Below, in pieces: positions 1-6,442 of a stretch of 8,108 bases of DNA. Each line of letters starts with the position of its first letter. Position 1 is the stretch's first letter. Source of the DNA: Actinobacteria bacterium RBG_16_64_13 (lineage in GTDB: Bacteria; Actinomycetota; Thermoleophilia; RBG-16-64-13); the NCBI GenBank assembly GCA_001768675.1, contig MELN01000053.1, forward strand, positions 63,689 to 71,796, in the 5' to 3' direction. The position numbers were made by a program, and so were the translations under genes. The notes beneath the pieces are model-generated. The model saw nothing but the letters and a program-made list of their open reading frames with translations, did not search any database and was not told the origin of the DNA.

Positions 1-24
1 TTGCCGCCAGGGCGAGATCGGCGC

Positions 25-93
25 GAGCGAGACGAGGACGCAGGGAGCGTTCGTAGCCGCGCTACGGGCGCGACTGAGGACGACGAATCGCTC
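25..93 (+). repeat. 69-nt imperfect palindrome, possible structured or dispersed repeat element
   Basis: Two 33-nt arms (25-57 and 61-93) flank a CGC loop. The loop-proximal stem CGTAGC/GCTACG (52-57 with 61-66) is perfect. It continues with two G-T wobbles and GCG/CGC (47-49 with 69-71). Next come two opposed G-A mismatches (G45-A73, A46-G72) in the 5'-GA-3'/3'-AG-5' arrangement. The outer ends GAGCGA/TCGCTC (25-30 with 88-93) pair perfectly. The middle, around 31-42 and 76-87, is purine-rich and mostly unpaired, and GAGGACG occurs in both arms. The G-A pairs form only if the plus strand is the RNA or ssDNA strand, opposite to secA. The pairing is seen directly. That it is a dispersed repeat or an RNA is inference. 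Confidence 0.45.
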
Positions 94-106
94 TGCCCAG
101 CGCGGA

Positions 107-119
107 CTCGGCGGCCGAG
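107..119. other. Short GC-rich hairpin downstream of secA
   Basis: CTCGG and CCGAG (107-111 and 115-119) pair around a CGG loop, 22-34 nt past the secA stop codon. On the minus strand no run of T follows, so it does not meet the usual intrinsic terminator pattern. It could still pause polymerase or protect the secA 3' end. At this GC content such a short palindrome can also arise by chance. Confidence 0.25.
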
Positions 120-140
120 GCTTCATTTCGAAACGCGCAA

Positions 141-2762
141 CTAGGCGCCACAGCACTTCTTGTATTTCCTGCCGCTTCCACACGGGCAGGCGTCGTTGCG
201 GCCCCCTTTGGTGACGCTCCGGGGAGCCACCACGGTGCGAGTGGCGCGCTGGGCGGCTTCGTAGGCCTCCGCCGAGCTGTCGGCCACGCCGGCCGAGCGC
301 GCCGCGGCGGCTCCGGCGAAATTCTGAGCCAGACTGCTGTCGCCGCCGCCCGAATAGGCCAGGCCACGGGCGCCGGCAGCCTCTTGCGGCTGCTCCTCGC
401 GTGCGATTTCCAGGTGGTATAGATAGCGGACAAAGTCCTCCTGGATGGACTCCATCAGCTCCTGGAACATCTTGTAGCCTTCGTTCTTGTACTCCACCAA
501 GGGGTCGCGCTGGGCCAGGGCCCGCAGTCCGATGCCCTCGCGGAGATAGTCCATCTCGTACAGGTGGTCGCGCCATTTCGAATCGATGGTACGCAGTAGC
601 ACCCAGCCTTCCAGGGCGCGCATGGCCTGCGCTCCGAAGCGCTCTTCCTTGGCCTCGTAGACCCTGAGAGCATCCTCCACCACCATATCGGCCACTTCCT
701 CGGCGTCGAGCTCGGTCGGATCGCCCAGGCTTTCGACGGTGAGAGTGGCGGGGAAGAACGTGCGCAGCATGGTGAGCAGTTCCTCCAGGTCCCACTCCTC
801 GGAGAAGCGGGAGGATCCCGTGAAGAACGCCACCTGCTGCCTCAGGATGCGTTCGATGATTCCGAGAACGTCCTCTTTTAGGTCGTCGCCCTGTAAGATG
901 CGCTGACGCTGCCCGTAGATGACCTCGCGTTGCAGGTTCATCACGTCGTCGTACTCGAGCACGCGTTTGCGGATCTCGAAGTTCTGCTCTTCCACCTTCT
1001 TCTGGGCGCTCTCCACCGACCGGGAGATCAGGCTGTGCTCGATCGGGGTATCCTCGTCGAGACCAAGCCGGTCCATGAGGTGGTGGATGCGGTCTCCACC
1101 GAAGATGCGGAGAAGGTCGTCTTCCAGGGAAATGATGAACCGGCTTGCACCGGGGTCGCCCTGACGGCCTGAACGCCCGCGTAGCTGGTTGTCTACGCGA
1201 CGGGCTTCATGCCTCTCCGTACCGAGAACAAACAGGCCTCCGACCTCCACCACGCCTTCGCCCAGTCTGATGTCGGTACCGCGGCCGGCCATGTTGGTGG
1301 CGATGGTGATGGACCCCGGCTGCCCGGCCTGAGCGATGATCCCCGCTTCTTTGGCGTGATGCTTGGCGTTCAGCACCTCGTGCGGGATCCCCCGCCGCTT
1401 CAACATCTCCGCGAGCCGTTCCGATTTCTCCACGGAGATGGTGCCCACAAGCACCGGCTGCTTGCGCTCGTAGCAGTCGGCGATAAGATCCGCGGCGGCC
1501 TTGAACTTGGCCTTCTCGGTCTTGTAGATGAGATCGTTGCCATCGTCGCGGATCATAGGCTCGTTGGTGGGAATGACCACGACTTCCATCTTGTAAATCT
1601 CGCGGAATTCGTCGGCCTCCGTCGCGGCCGTGCCCGTCATGCCACCGATCTTCTCGTAGAGGCGGAAGTAGTTCTGCAGTGTGATGGTGGCGAGAGTCTG
1701 GTTCTCTTCTTTGATCTTGACGCCCTCGCGAGCTTCGATGGCCTGGTGGAGTCCCTCGGAATAGCGGCGTCCCTCGAGGATCCGCCCGGTGAACTCGTCG
1801 ATGATCTTGACCTCACCGTCCTGCACGAGGTAGTCCACGTCGCGCTTGAAGAGCGCGGCGGCCTTCAAAGCCTGCATCAAGTGGTTGACCAACTGGCCGG
1901 AGAGGTCCTCGTAGATGTTGTCGAGCCCTAGCTCCCGTTCAACCCGGGCCAGGCCCTTTTCGGTGATGGCGACGGTGCGTTTCTTCTCGTCGATCTCGTA
2001 GTCCGCCTCTTCGCTTTCCCCCGGGGTGAGCCTGCGGGCGATGCGGGCGAAGTCGTAGTAGGTCTTCGCCGCCCGCTCGCCCGGGCCCGAGATAATAAGC
2101 GGGGTCCGCGCCTCGTCGACGAGTATCGAGTCCACTTCGTCGACGATGCAGAAGCTGTGTCCGCGCTGCACTTGTTGCTCGGTGCGCAGCACCATGTTGT
2201 CGCGGAGGTAGTCAAAGCCGAACTCGGTGTTGGTGCCGTAGGTGACATCGGCCCTATAGGCCTCACGCCGGGCATCTTCCGGCATGCTGTTCTGGAGGGC
2301 CGCCACCGACAAGCCTAGGAACTCATATACCGGCCCCATCCACGCGGCATCGCGGCCGGCCAGATAGTCGTTCACGGTGACCAGGTGAACTCCACGGCCT
2401 GCGAGCGCGTTGAGGTAGACGGGCATGGTCGCGACCAGGGTCTTACCCTCGCCCGTCTTCATCTCGGCGATCGATCCCTGGTGCAGTACGACTGCCCCCA
2501 TCACCTGCACATCGAAAGGCCTCATACCGGTGGTCCGGCGGGCCGCCTCTCGCGCTACTGCGAAGGCCTCGGGCAATAGATCGTCAAGCGTTTCTCCGTT
2601 GGTCAAACGCCCCCGGAACTCGACGGTCTTTGCGCGCAGAGCCTCATCGGAGAGGGCGGCGATCTCGCTCTCCCACGCAGCCACTTCGGCGACAGTCGCC
2701 TCGAGTTGCCTGAGTTTCTTGCCCTCGCCGAAGCGAAGTACCTTGTCAACGACCTTGATCAT
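141..2762 (-). CDS. secA: Preprotein translocase ATPase SecA
   Basis: SecA is the cytoplasmic ATPase that binds preproteins and drives them through the SecYEG channel. The 873-residue protein is typical in length and shows the expected order of motifs. Walker A MKTGEGKT is at 101-108 and the DEVD Walker B box at 208-211, followed by VDEARTPLIISG at 215-226. The preprotein cross-linking domain runs roughly 227-370, and IGGMTGTA at 372-379 follows it. The second motor domain carries TNMAGRGTD at 489-497 and the arginine-finger motif QLRGRSGRQGD at 526-536. The helical scaffold segment around 725-747 reads IDSKWRDHLYEMDYLREGIG. A low-complexity Ala/Gly/Ser linker (about 790-850) leads to the zinc-binding CPCGSGRKYKKCC at 859-871, known in the family to bind SecB or ribosomes. 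ATG at 2762 has AAGGGG 8 nt upstream. It lies 58 nt after hpf and may be co-transcribed with it. Confidence 0.98.
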   Translation of the reverse strand: MIKVVDKVLRFGEGKKLRQLEATVAEVAAWESEIAALSDEALRAKTVEFRGRLTNGETLDDLLPEAFAVAREAARRTTGMRPFDVQVMGAVVLHQGSIAEMKTGEGKTLVATMPVYLNALAGRGVHLVTVNDYLAGRDAAWMGPVYEFLGLSVAALQNSMPEDARREAYRADVTYGTNTEFGFDYLRDNMVLRTEQQVQRGHSFCIVDEVDSILVDEARTPLIISGPGERAAKTYYDFARIARRLTPGESEEADYEIDEKKRTVAITEKGLARVERELGLDNIYEDLSGQLVNHLMQALKAAALFKRDVDYLVQDGEVKIIDEFTGRILEGRRYSEGLHQAIEAREGVKIKEENQTLATITLQNYFRLYEKIGGMTGTAATEADEFREIYKMEVVVIPTNEPMIRDDGNDLIYKTEKAKFKAAADLIADCYERKQPVLVGTISVEKSERLAEMLKRRGIPHEVLNAKHHAKEAGIIAQAGQPGSITIATNMAGRGTDIRLGEGVVEVGGLFVLGTERHEARRVDNQLRGRSGRQGDPGASRFIISLEDDLLRIFGGDRIHHLMDRLGLDEDTPIEHSLISRSVESAQKKVEEQNFEIRKRVLEYDDVMNLQREVIYGQRQRILQGDDLKEDVLGIIERILRQQVAFFTGSSRFSEEWDLEELLTMLRTFFPATLTVESLGDPTELDAEEVADMVVEDALRVYEAKEERFGAQAMRALEGWVLLRTIDSKWRDHLYEMDYLREGIGLRALAQRDPLVEYKNEGYKMFQELMESIQEDFVRYLYHLEIAREEQPQEAAGARGLAYSGGGDSSLAQNFAGAAAARSAGVADSSAEAYEAAQRATRTVVAPRSVTKGGRNDACPCGSGRKYKKCCGA

Positions 2763-2820
2763 CGGCCGTTCCCCTTATGCAGAATTAGCCCGGGCCGGCA
2801 TGCGCAGGCGGGCCGGTCTA
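2763..2820. other. hpf-secA intergenic spacer
   Basis: These 58 nt hold the secA ribosome binding site (AAGGGG, 2776-2771 on the minus strand) and a GC-rich stretch with two copies of CCGGCCCG in direct orientation plus small palindromes (GCCCGGGC, GCATGC). I see no convincing promoter boxes and no hairpin followed by T residues. This is compatible with read-through from hpf into secA. Confidence 0.4.
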
Positions 2821-3387
2821 CTACGTTTGAGCTTCGATCAGTCCGTAGTTGCCGTCGCGCCGGCGATAGACGACGGCCGTCTCGTTGGTCTCGGAGTTGG
2901 TGAAGACAAAGAAGTCGTGCCCCACCAGTTCCAGCTGGAGGGCGGCTTCCTCCGGCGCCATAGGCTTGACCATGAACTGCTTCGTCTTGACGATGCGTGG
3001 TGTGGAAGTCTCGGCCTCGGACTCCTCCGACTCCTCAAGGATGTTGAAGCCCTCAGATACGAGAACCTCTTTGTGAGCTCCCTGGGAGCGAGACACGAGC
3101 TTGCCGCGGTATTTCTTCACCTGACGCTCGAGTTTGGCGAACACCAGGTCGATGGACGCGTAGATGTCGGGTGACGCCTCACGGGCCCTGATGATGGGGC
3201 CCTTGGTGAAGATCGTCACTTCCACGACTTGATTGTCGGCGATGCTGGGGTTCTTCTCGGTCCAGAGCTCGACCTCGCACCGGGAACCATTGGCCAGATA
3301 CTTGCTCAGCTTCCCCAGCTTCTCCTCGGCATAGGCGCCGATCGCGTCCGTTAGTGCCAGATTTCTGCCTTTGACCGTGAGATTCAC
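2821..3387 (-). CDS. hpf: Ribosome hibernation promoting factor, long form
   Basis: Long-form HPF binds the 30S decoding region and dimerises 70S ribosomes into inactive 100S particles during stress or stationary phase. The 188-residue product has the N-terminal ribosome-binding domain (about 1-100: VNLTVKGRNLALTDAI, then EVTIFTKGPIIRARE and DIYASIDLVFAKLERQVKKY). An acidic linker, rich in Glu and Ser, spans about 112-128. The C-terminal dimerisation domain (about 130-186) carries the family hallmarks KPMAPEEAALQLELVGHDFF and VVYRRRDGNYGLIE. The frame stays open to a TTG at 3438, which would add 17 residues. I chose GTG at 3387 because AAGGAG lies 10 nt upstream and the protein then begins at the family's usual first strand. 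It sits between comF and secA, an arrangement common in Actinomycetota. Confidence 0.96.
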   Translation of the reverse strand: MNLTVKGRNLALTDAIGAYAEEKLGKLSKYLANGSRCEVELWTEKNPSIADNQVVEVTIFTKGPIIRAREASPDIYASIDLVFAKLERQVKKYRGKLVSRSQGAHKEVLVSEGFNILEESEESEAETSTPRIVKTKQFMVKPMAPEEAALQLELVGHDFFVFTNSETNETAVVYRRRDGNYGLIEAQT

Positions 3388-3482
3388 GCCGGTCCTGCTC
3401 CTTGACTCGTCGTACGAAGGTAGATCGGGGGTCCGCAAGCCGCCTGTTTCAGTCGCATCTGCGGAACGGTGAAAGATACCAC
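3384..3482 (-). CDS. Possible 32-codon leader ORF between comF and hpf
   Basis: A GTG at 3482 opens a 32-codon frame, beginning VVSFTVPQMRLKQ and ending GAGPA. Its TGA (3386-3384) overlaps the hpf GTG in a GTGA junction, the classic layout for coupled translation. An AAGGAGGT lies directly upstream, but only 3 nt separate GGAGG from the GTG, which is shorter than optimal. The translation resembles no family I know. It may be a leader peptide that tunes hpf translation, or a chance open frame. The overlap and the SD sequence are seen directly; any function is inference. Confidence 0.25.
   Translation of the reverse strand: MVSFTVPQMRLKQAACGPPIYLRTTSQGAGPA
3398..3403 (-). promoter_or_regulatory. 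hpf ribosome binding site
   Basis: AAGGAG ends 10 nt before the GTG at 3387. It supports that start over the upstream TTG at 3438, which would place this sequence inside the coding region. Confidence 0.6.
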
Positions 3483-3491
3483 ATACCTCCT
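3433..3491 (-). promoter_or_regulatory. comF-hpf intergenic region, weak promoter candidate for hpf
   Basis: The 104-nt gap is the largest between genes in this window and the natural place for an hpf-secA promoter. On the minus strand TTGCGG (3438-3433) resembles a -35 box, with a poor TACGAC about 18 nt downstream. An alternative -10-like TATCTT lies near the comF end without a -35 partner. None is convincing, and no operator repeat is visible. Confidence 0.15.
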
Positions 3492-3492
3492 T
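3485..3492 (-). promoter_or_regulatory. Strong Shine-Dalgarno sequence after comF with no clear client gene
   Basis: AAGGAGGT, complementary to the 16S rRNA 3' end, begins on the last base of the comF TGA stop. A GTG follows 3 nt after its GGAGG core, opening the possible leader ORF. An ATG lies even closer (3484) and would encode only 11 residues. It is much better matched to anti-SD than the hpf site itself, which is why it deserves notice. Confidence 0.4.
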
Positions 3493-4328
3493 CAGTCGTG
3501 CCTCTCCGCCGGGCCTGATGCAGCTCGAGAGAAGGTGAACACGTGCACCGGCAGTCCTGTGCCGGCGACCAGCACTGAAGACACCTCCTTCGCCGTGGCC
3601 CCGGTCGTATATACGTCGTCAACCACCACGAGAGCCCGGGTACGAACCGGCAGCCGGACGTGCGCTTTCTCGTGGAGGGCAAAGACTCCCCGCAGATTTT
3701 GTTGCCGCCCCGCCCTCCCAAGGCCCTTTTGATGCTTGGTCGGCTTGGTCTTCCGGACGAGACCGGCGTACGCAAGAGGTTGCGGCCCGGAGGCCAGCAC
3801 CCGAGCCAGGACCTCGGCCTGGTTGTAGCCTCGCCCTCGCTCCGCCGCCCTGTGACACGGCACCCAGGTGACCAGCAGCCGATCGGGGGCGGCGGCGGAT
3901 GCGACGAAATCGGCGAAGGCGGGCCGTGCGAGGTCGGCCATCATGCGTCCCAACACCGGCTGTCCACCGAACTTGAAATCCGCCACCAGCCGCCGCGCCA
4001 CCCCCTGATGGCTGAAAGCGCCACGAGCCCCGACAAACGGCAGCTCGGCGCCGAGGCACCTTGTGCAGCGCCCCGCGACAAGCGGCAGCGGGCCGGGCTC
4101 CCCGCAGCGAGGACACGCGCCCGGGCCTATGCTCTGAAGAGTGTCCCGACACGCGGGGCAGAGGTAGGACTCGAACTCGCCGCAGCCCACGCACCGTGGC
4201 GGGAACAGCACCGAGAGCACCGATTCCGCGATCGAGCAACGCCACCAGCGCGCGAAACCTGCCGCCCGGCTCGCCGCCGCCGCGGTGCCCGCGCCCTGCA
4301 CAACGACGTGTGCGCGCCTAGCATCCAC
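3492..4328 (-). CDS. comF: ComF-family phosphoribosyltransferase-like protein
   Basis: ComF proteins join an N-terminal double zinc ribbon to a type I phosphoribosyltransferase fold. In naturally competent bacteria they act in DNA uptake, but they are also widespread without proven competence. The protein has up to 278 residues. Four cysteine pairs are visible: C46/C49, C57/C60, C72/C75 and C88/C91. After them come RGYNQAEVLA (166-175), the HQKGLGRAGRQQNLRGVF block (199-216) and the PRPP-binding loop VVVDDVYTTGATAKE (234-248). All hallmark residues appear intact. The GTG at 4328 overlaps the upstream gene's stop by 11 nt but its nearest SD-like AGAGG is about 15 nt away. GTG at 4301 (codon 10) is an alternative, and the Ala-rich first 35 residues precede the conserved LFPPRCVGCG. 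Its link to the SAM-salvage genes upstream appears positional only. Confidence 0.9.
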   Translation of the reverse strand: MDARRAHVVVQGAGTAAAASRAAGFARWWRCSIAESVLSVLFPPRCVGCGEFESYLCPACRDTLQSIGPGACPRCGEPGPLPLVAGRCTRCLGAELPFVGARGAFSHQGVARRLVADFKFGGQPVLGRMMADLARPAFADFVASAAAPDRLLVTWVPCHRAAERGRGYNQAEVLARVLASGPQPLAYAGLVRKTKPTKHQKGLGRAGRQQNLRGVFALHEKAHVRLPVRTRALVVVDDVYTTGATAKEVSSVLVAGTGLPVHVFTFSRAASGPAERHD

Positions 4329-5319
4329 GGTCGGGCGAGTTCAACCTCTGACCGATGATCCCGTCAACCAGCACCGAGCCCGGCAGCACTTCGGACCCCT
4401 GAAGGACAAGGGCTCGCATGATGTGGGCTCCCGTTCCAAGCACGCATCTGTCGCCTATCACGGACGGCCCCTCGACGACCACGCCTTCTCCCAGCCGGCA
4501 ACCACTGCCGATAAGGACCGGGGGCTCGATGCGTGTCGAGGCCGGAACTGAGACCCCCTCGCCTATCCATACGCCCGGTCGGACCTCCGTGCCCGGAATC
4601 TCCACGTTGACACGCCCGGTCAACGCGTCGGCGTTGCCCCGTATGAACTCCCTCAGGTTGCCGACGTCGCTCCAGTAGGAATTCACCGTGTAGATATGAA
4701 AGGGCACCCCGTCACGCAGAAGATCGGGAAACACCCGCTTGCCGAAGTCATCGAACTGCGCTGGCGGGATGTAGTCCAAGATCTCGGGCTCGAAGACGTA
4801 GATCCCGCAGTTGCACAGGCGCGAGCGGGCTTCCTCTCTGGAGGGCTTCTCCTGAAAGCCGACCACTCGATCATCGTCGTCGGCCACCACCACGCCGTAC
4901 AGGCTGGGGTCGGGCACTTCTTTGACGGCCATGGTGGCGATGGAGCCGTTACGGCGGTGCGCCGCCACCAATCCGGTGAGGTCGATGTCGGTGAGCGCGT
5001 CGCCGCTCATCACGAGGAACGGGCCGTCCACCAAGAAATCGGCGTTGCTCTTGACCCCGCCGGCGGTCCCAAGGAGTTCGGGCTCAGAAGAGTACGTCAA
5101 CTCCATCCCCAGCCAGGCTCCATCCCCGAGGTATCCGGTGATCACTTCGGGGAGATGGTGCAAGTTGATGACCACCTCGCGCAGGCCATGGAGGCCCAGC
5201 AAGCGCAAGATGTGATGAAGCGCGGGCCTGTTCGCGATGGGAGCCATGGGCTTGGGCACCAAGTCGGTGACGGGACGGAGCCGAGTTCCGATGCCGGCAG
5301 CCATGATCATGACTCTCAT
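4318..5319 (-). CDS. Sugar-phosphate nucleotidyltransferase (mannose-1-phosphate guanylyltransferase-like)
   Basis: This enzyme family makes an NDP-sugar and pyrophosphate from an NTP and a sugar-1-phosphate, feeding cell-envelope glycans. The 333-residue protein has a Rossmann-like catalytic domain (about 1-235). The signature GIGTRLRP is at 9-16, with K23 in VPKP, LGTAGGVK at 83-90, SGDALTDID at 105-113 with probable metal ligand D107, FQEKP at 155-159 and WSDVG at 216-220 with D218. From about 240 the spacing of Gly, Val and Ile fits hexapeptide repeats of a left-handed beta-helix, as in GDP-mannose pyrophosphorylases and some glucose-1-phosphate uridylyl/thymidylyltransferases. The nucleotide and sugar cannot be fixed from sequence alone. 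ATG at 5319 has GGAGG 4 nt upstream and forms an ATGA overlap with the mtnA stop, implying translational coupling. Confidence 0.92.
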   Translation of the reverse strand: MRVMIMAAGIGTRLRPVTDLVPKPMAPIANRPALHHILRLLGLHGLREVVINLHHLPEVITGYLGDGAWLGMELTYSSEPELLGTAGGVKSNADFLVDGPFLVMSGDALTDIDLTGLVAAHRRNGSIATMAVKEVPDPSLYGVVVADDDDRVVGFQEKPSREEARSRLCNCGIYVFEPEILDYIPPAQFDDFGKRVFPDLLRDGVPFHIYTVNSYWSDVGNLREFIRGNADALTGRVNVEIPGTEVRPGVWIGEGVSVPASTRIEPPVLIGSGCRLGEGVVVEGPSVIGDRCVLGTGAHIMRALVLQGSEVLPGSVLVDGIIGQRLNSPDRGC

Positions 5320-6440
5320 TTCGCCTCCAGCTTCCGCAGGCTATCCTCGTAGGGAGGCAAGGCCACGCCTCGCTCGGTGACGATGGCGGTGACGTTGCGT
5401 GCAGGGGTCACGTCGAAGGCGGGGTTGCGTACACGCGCACCCGAAGGAGCCCAACACCTGTCGCCGTACCCGGTCACTTCGATCGCAGCGCGCTCCTCGA
5501 TGGGGATCGCGCTCCCATCCGGCAGTGAACGGTCGACCGTGGAGAAGGGCGCGGCGACATAGAAGGGCACTTTGTGCTCCCGGGCAAGCACCGACACCGT
5601 ATACGTTCCGATCTTGTTGGCCACGTCGCCATTGGCGGTTATGCGATCGGCGCCTACCACCACGTGAGTGATGAGCCCCCGGCTCATGAAGTATCCGGCC
5701 ATGTTGTCGGTGATCAACTCGAAAGATATGCCTTCCCGCGAGAGCTCCCAGGCGGTCAAACGCGCGCCCTGAAGGAGAGGTCGAGTCTCGTCGGCCAGCA
5801 CGTGCAGACGGGGATTGCGGGCGTGCACCGACCGGATGACCCCCAGCGCCGTGCCGTAGCCGGCCGTCGCCAAGGCTCCCGCGTTGCAGTGCGTCAGAAT
5901 CACCGGCTGCTCCCCTTCGATGAGTGCGGCCCCATATTCACCGATGGCCCAGCACGAAGCCAGATCTTCCTCATAGATCTGCACCGCGCGCCGTTCCATT
6001 TCGGCGACGACCTCGGCCGGAGAAAGGTCATCCCTGCTCCAGATGGCCTCCATCTCCTTGAGCGCCCAGGGAAGGTTATACGCCGTGGGGCGAGTCTCGA
6101 ATAGGCCTTTAGACGCAGCCTGGACCGCGGCCCTGAAGTGGGCGGGCGCGCCGGCGCCGGCGCGCAGCGCGGCCCGCGCCGCCAGCGCCATGCCCATGCC
6201 CGCGGCCACGCCGATGGCCGGGGCTCCGCGAACGACCATCGTGCAGATGGCGTCGGCCACCTGCTCCCAGGTCTCGCAAACAACATCGACTTCCTCGAGC
6301 GGCAACCGGCGCTGATCGATCATGACCACCACCCCGTCGCGCCAAAGGACCGGGTGGATCCCGCCGTTCGTCGGCGGCCCCGCTGCCGCGGCTACTGCGT
6401 CGCCGCCGGCAGGCTCGCTCGCATCCTGGGCCGCGTCCAC
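5316..6440 (-). CDS. mtnA: S-methyl-5-thioribose-1-phosphate isomerase
   Basis: MtnA converts 5-methylthioribose-1-phosphate to 5-methylthioribulose-1-phosphate, the step after MTA phosphorolysis in methionine salvage or in MTA-isoprenoid/DHAP-type shunts. It belongs to the eIF2B-like isomerase family. With the chosen start the protein has 374 residues. It shows VRGAPAIGVAAGMGMAL near 70-86, then FETRPTAYNLPWAL. The catalytic cysteine sits in THCNAGALAT (C185), LADETRPLLQGARLTAWEL and ITDNMAG follow, and the catalytic aspartate is in VGADRITANGDVANKIGTY (D265). About 30 Ala/Gly-rich residues precede the conserved core. The frame opens at TTG 6461, inside ahcY, but GTG 6440 is preferred: it follows the ahcY stop by 2 nt and has GGGGA 7 nt upstream. 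The related eIF2B-like enzymes (e.g. ribose-1,5-bisphosphate isomerase) are less likely given these motifs. Confidence 0.95.
   Translation of the reverse strand: MDAAQDASEPAGGDAVAAAAGPPTNGGIHPVLWRDGVVVMIDQRRLPLEEVDVVCETWEQVADAICTMVVRGAPAIGVAAGMGMALAARAALRAGAGAPAHFRAAVQAASKGLFETRPTAYNLPWALKEMEAIWSRDDLSPAEVVAEMERRAVQIYEEDLASCWAIGEYGAALIEGEQPVILTHCNAGALATAGYGTALGVIRSVHARNPRLHVLADETRPLLQGARLTAWELSREGISFELITDNMAGYFMSRGLITHVVVGADRITANGDVANKIGTYTVSVLAREHKVPFYVAAPFSTVDRSLPDGSAIPIEERAAIEVTGYGDRCWAPSGARVRNPAFDVTPARNVTAIVTERGVALPPYEDSLRKLEAK
6146..6165. repeat. Perfect 20-bp all-GC palindrome inside mtnA
   Basis: The 20 bases are G and C only and read identically on both strands, centred between 6155 and 6156. 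They encode part of the Ala/Gly/Pro-rich segment RAGAGAPA, a likely surface loop. The symmetry is seen directly. It could be a protein-binding site or simply arise from alternating GGC/GCC/GCG codons. Confidence 0.5.
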
Positions 6441-6442
6441 GC

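Larger units (their letters stand above)
1..140. other. Non-coding region downstream of secA
   Basis: This is the stretch between the secA stop and the window edge. Neither strand shows a recognisable protein. The plus strand stays open for 47 codons up to a TAG within the CTAG that also holds the secA stop, but the translation is arginine- and acid-rich and looks like a by-product of the palindromic sequence. The region contains a long imperfect palindrome (25-93) and a short GC hairpin (107-119). Neither is followed by a T-run on the secA-sense strand, so no canonical intrinsic terminator for secA is visible. In many Actinomycetota prfB lies near secA, but no prfB start is seen in these 140 nt; it could lie beyond the edge. 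Confidence 0.6.

Noticed and set aside
1..144. 47-codon plus-strand open frame ending in TAG at 142-144
   Set aside because: No start in context, biased Arg/Asp/Glu composition produced by the palindrome, no recognisable family.
1209..1931. Long plus-strand open frame (240 codons) opposite secA, and similar plus-strand frames opposite hpf, the nucleotidyltransferase and ahcY
   Set aside because: They lie entirely opposite strongly supported genes and show no family motif; such antisense frames are expected at high GC.
2763..2820. Terminator between hpf and secA
   Set aside because: The GC-rich repeats are direct or very short palindromes, with no stem followed by a T-run.
3388..3438. TTG start at 3438 adding 17 residues to HPF
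   Set aside because: The added residues do not match the family N terminus, and a proper AAGGAG lies 10 nt before GTG 3387.
4127..4324. ATG at 4324 overlapping the nucleotidyltransferase stop, opening a 65-codon frame
   Set aside because: It is out of frame with the ComF zinc ribbon, which reads well in the GTG 4328 frame; the product is Arg-rich and unrecognisable.
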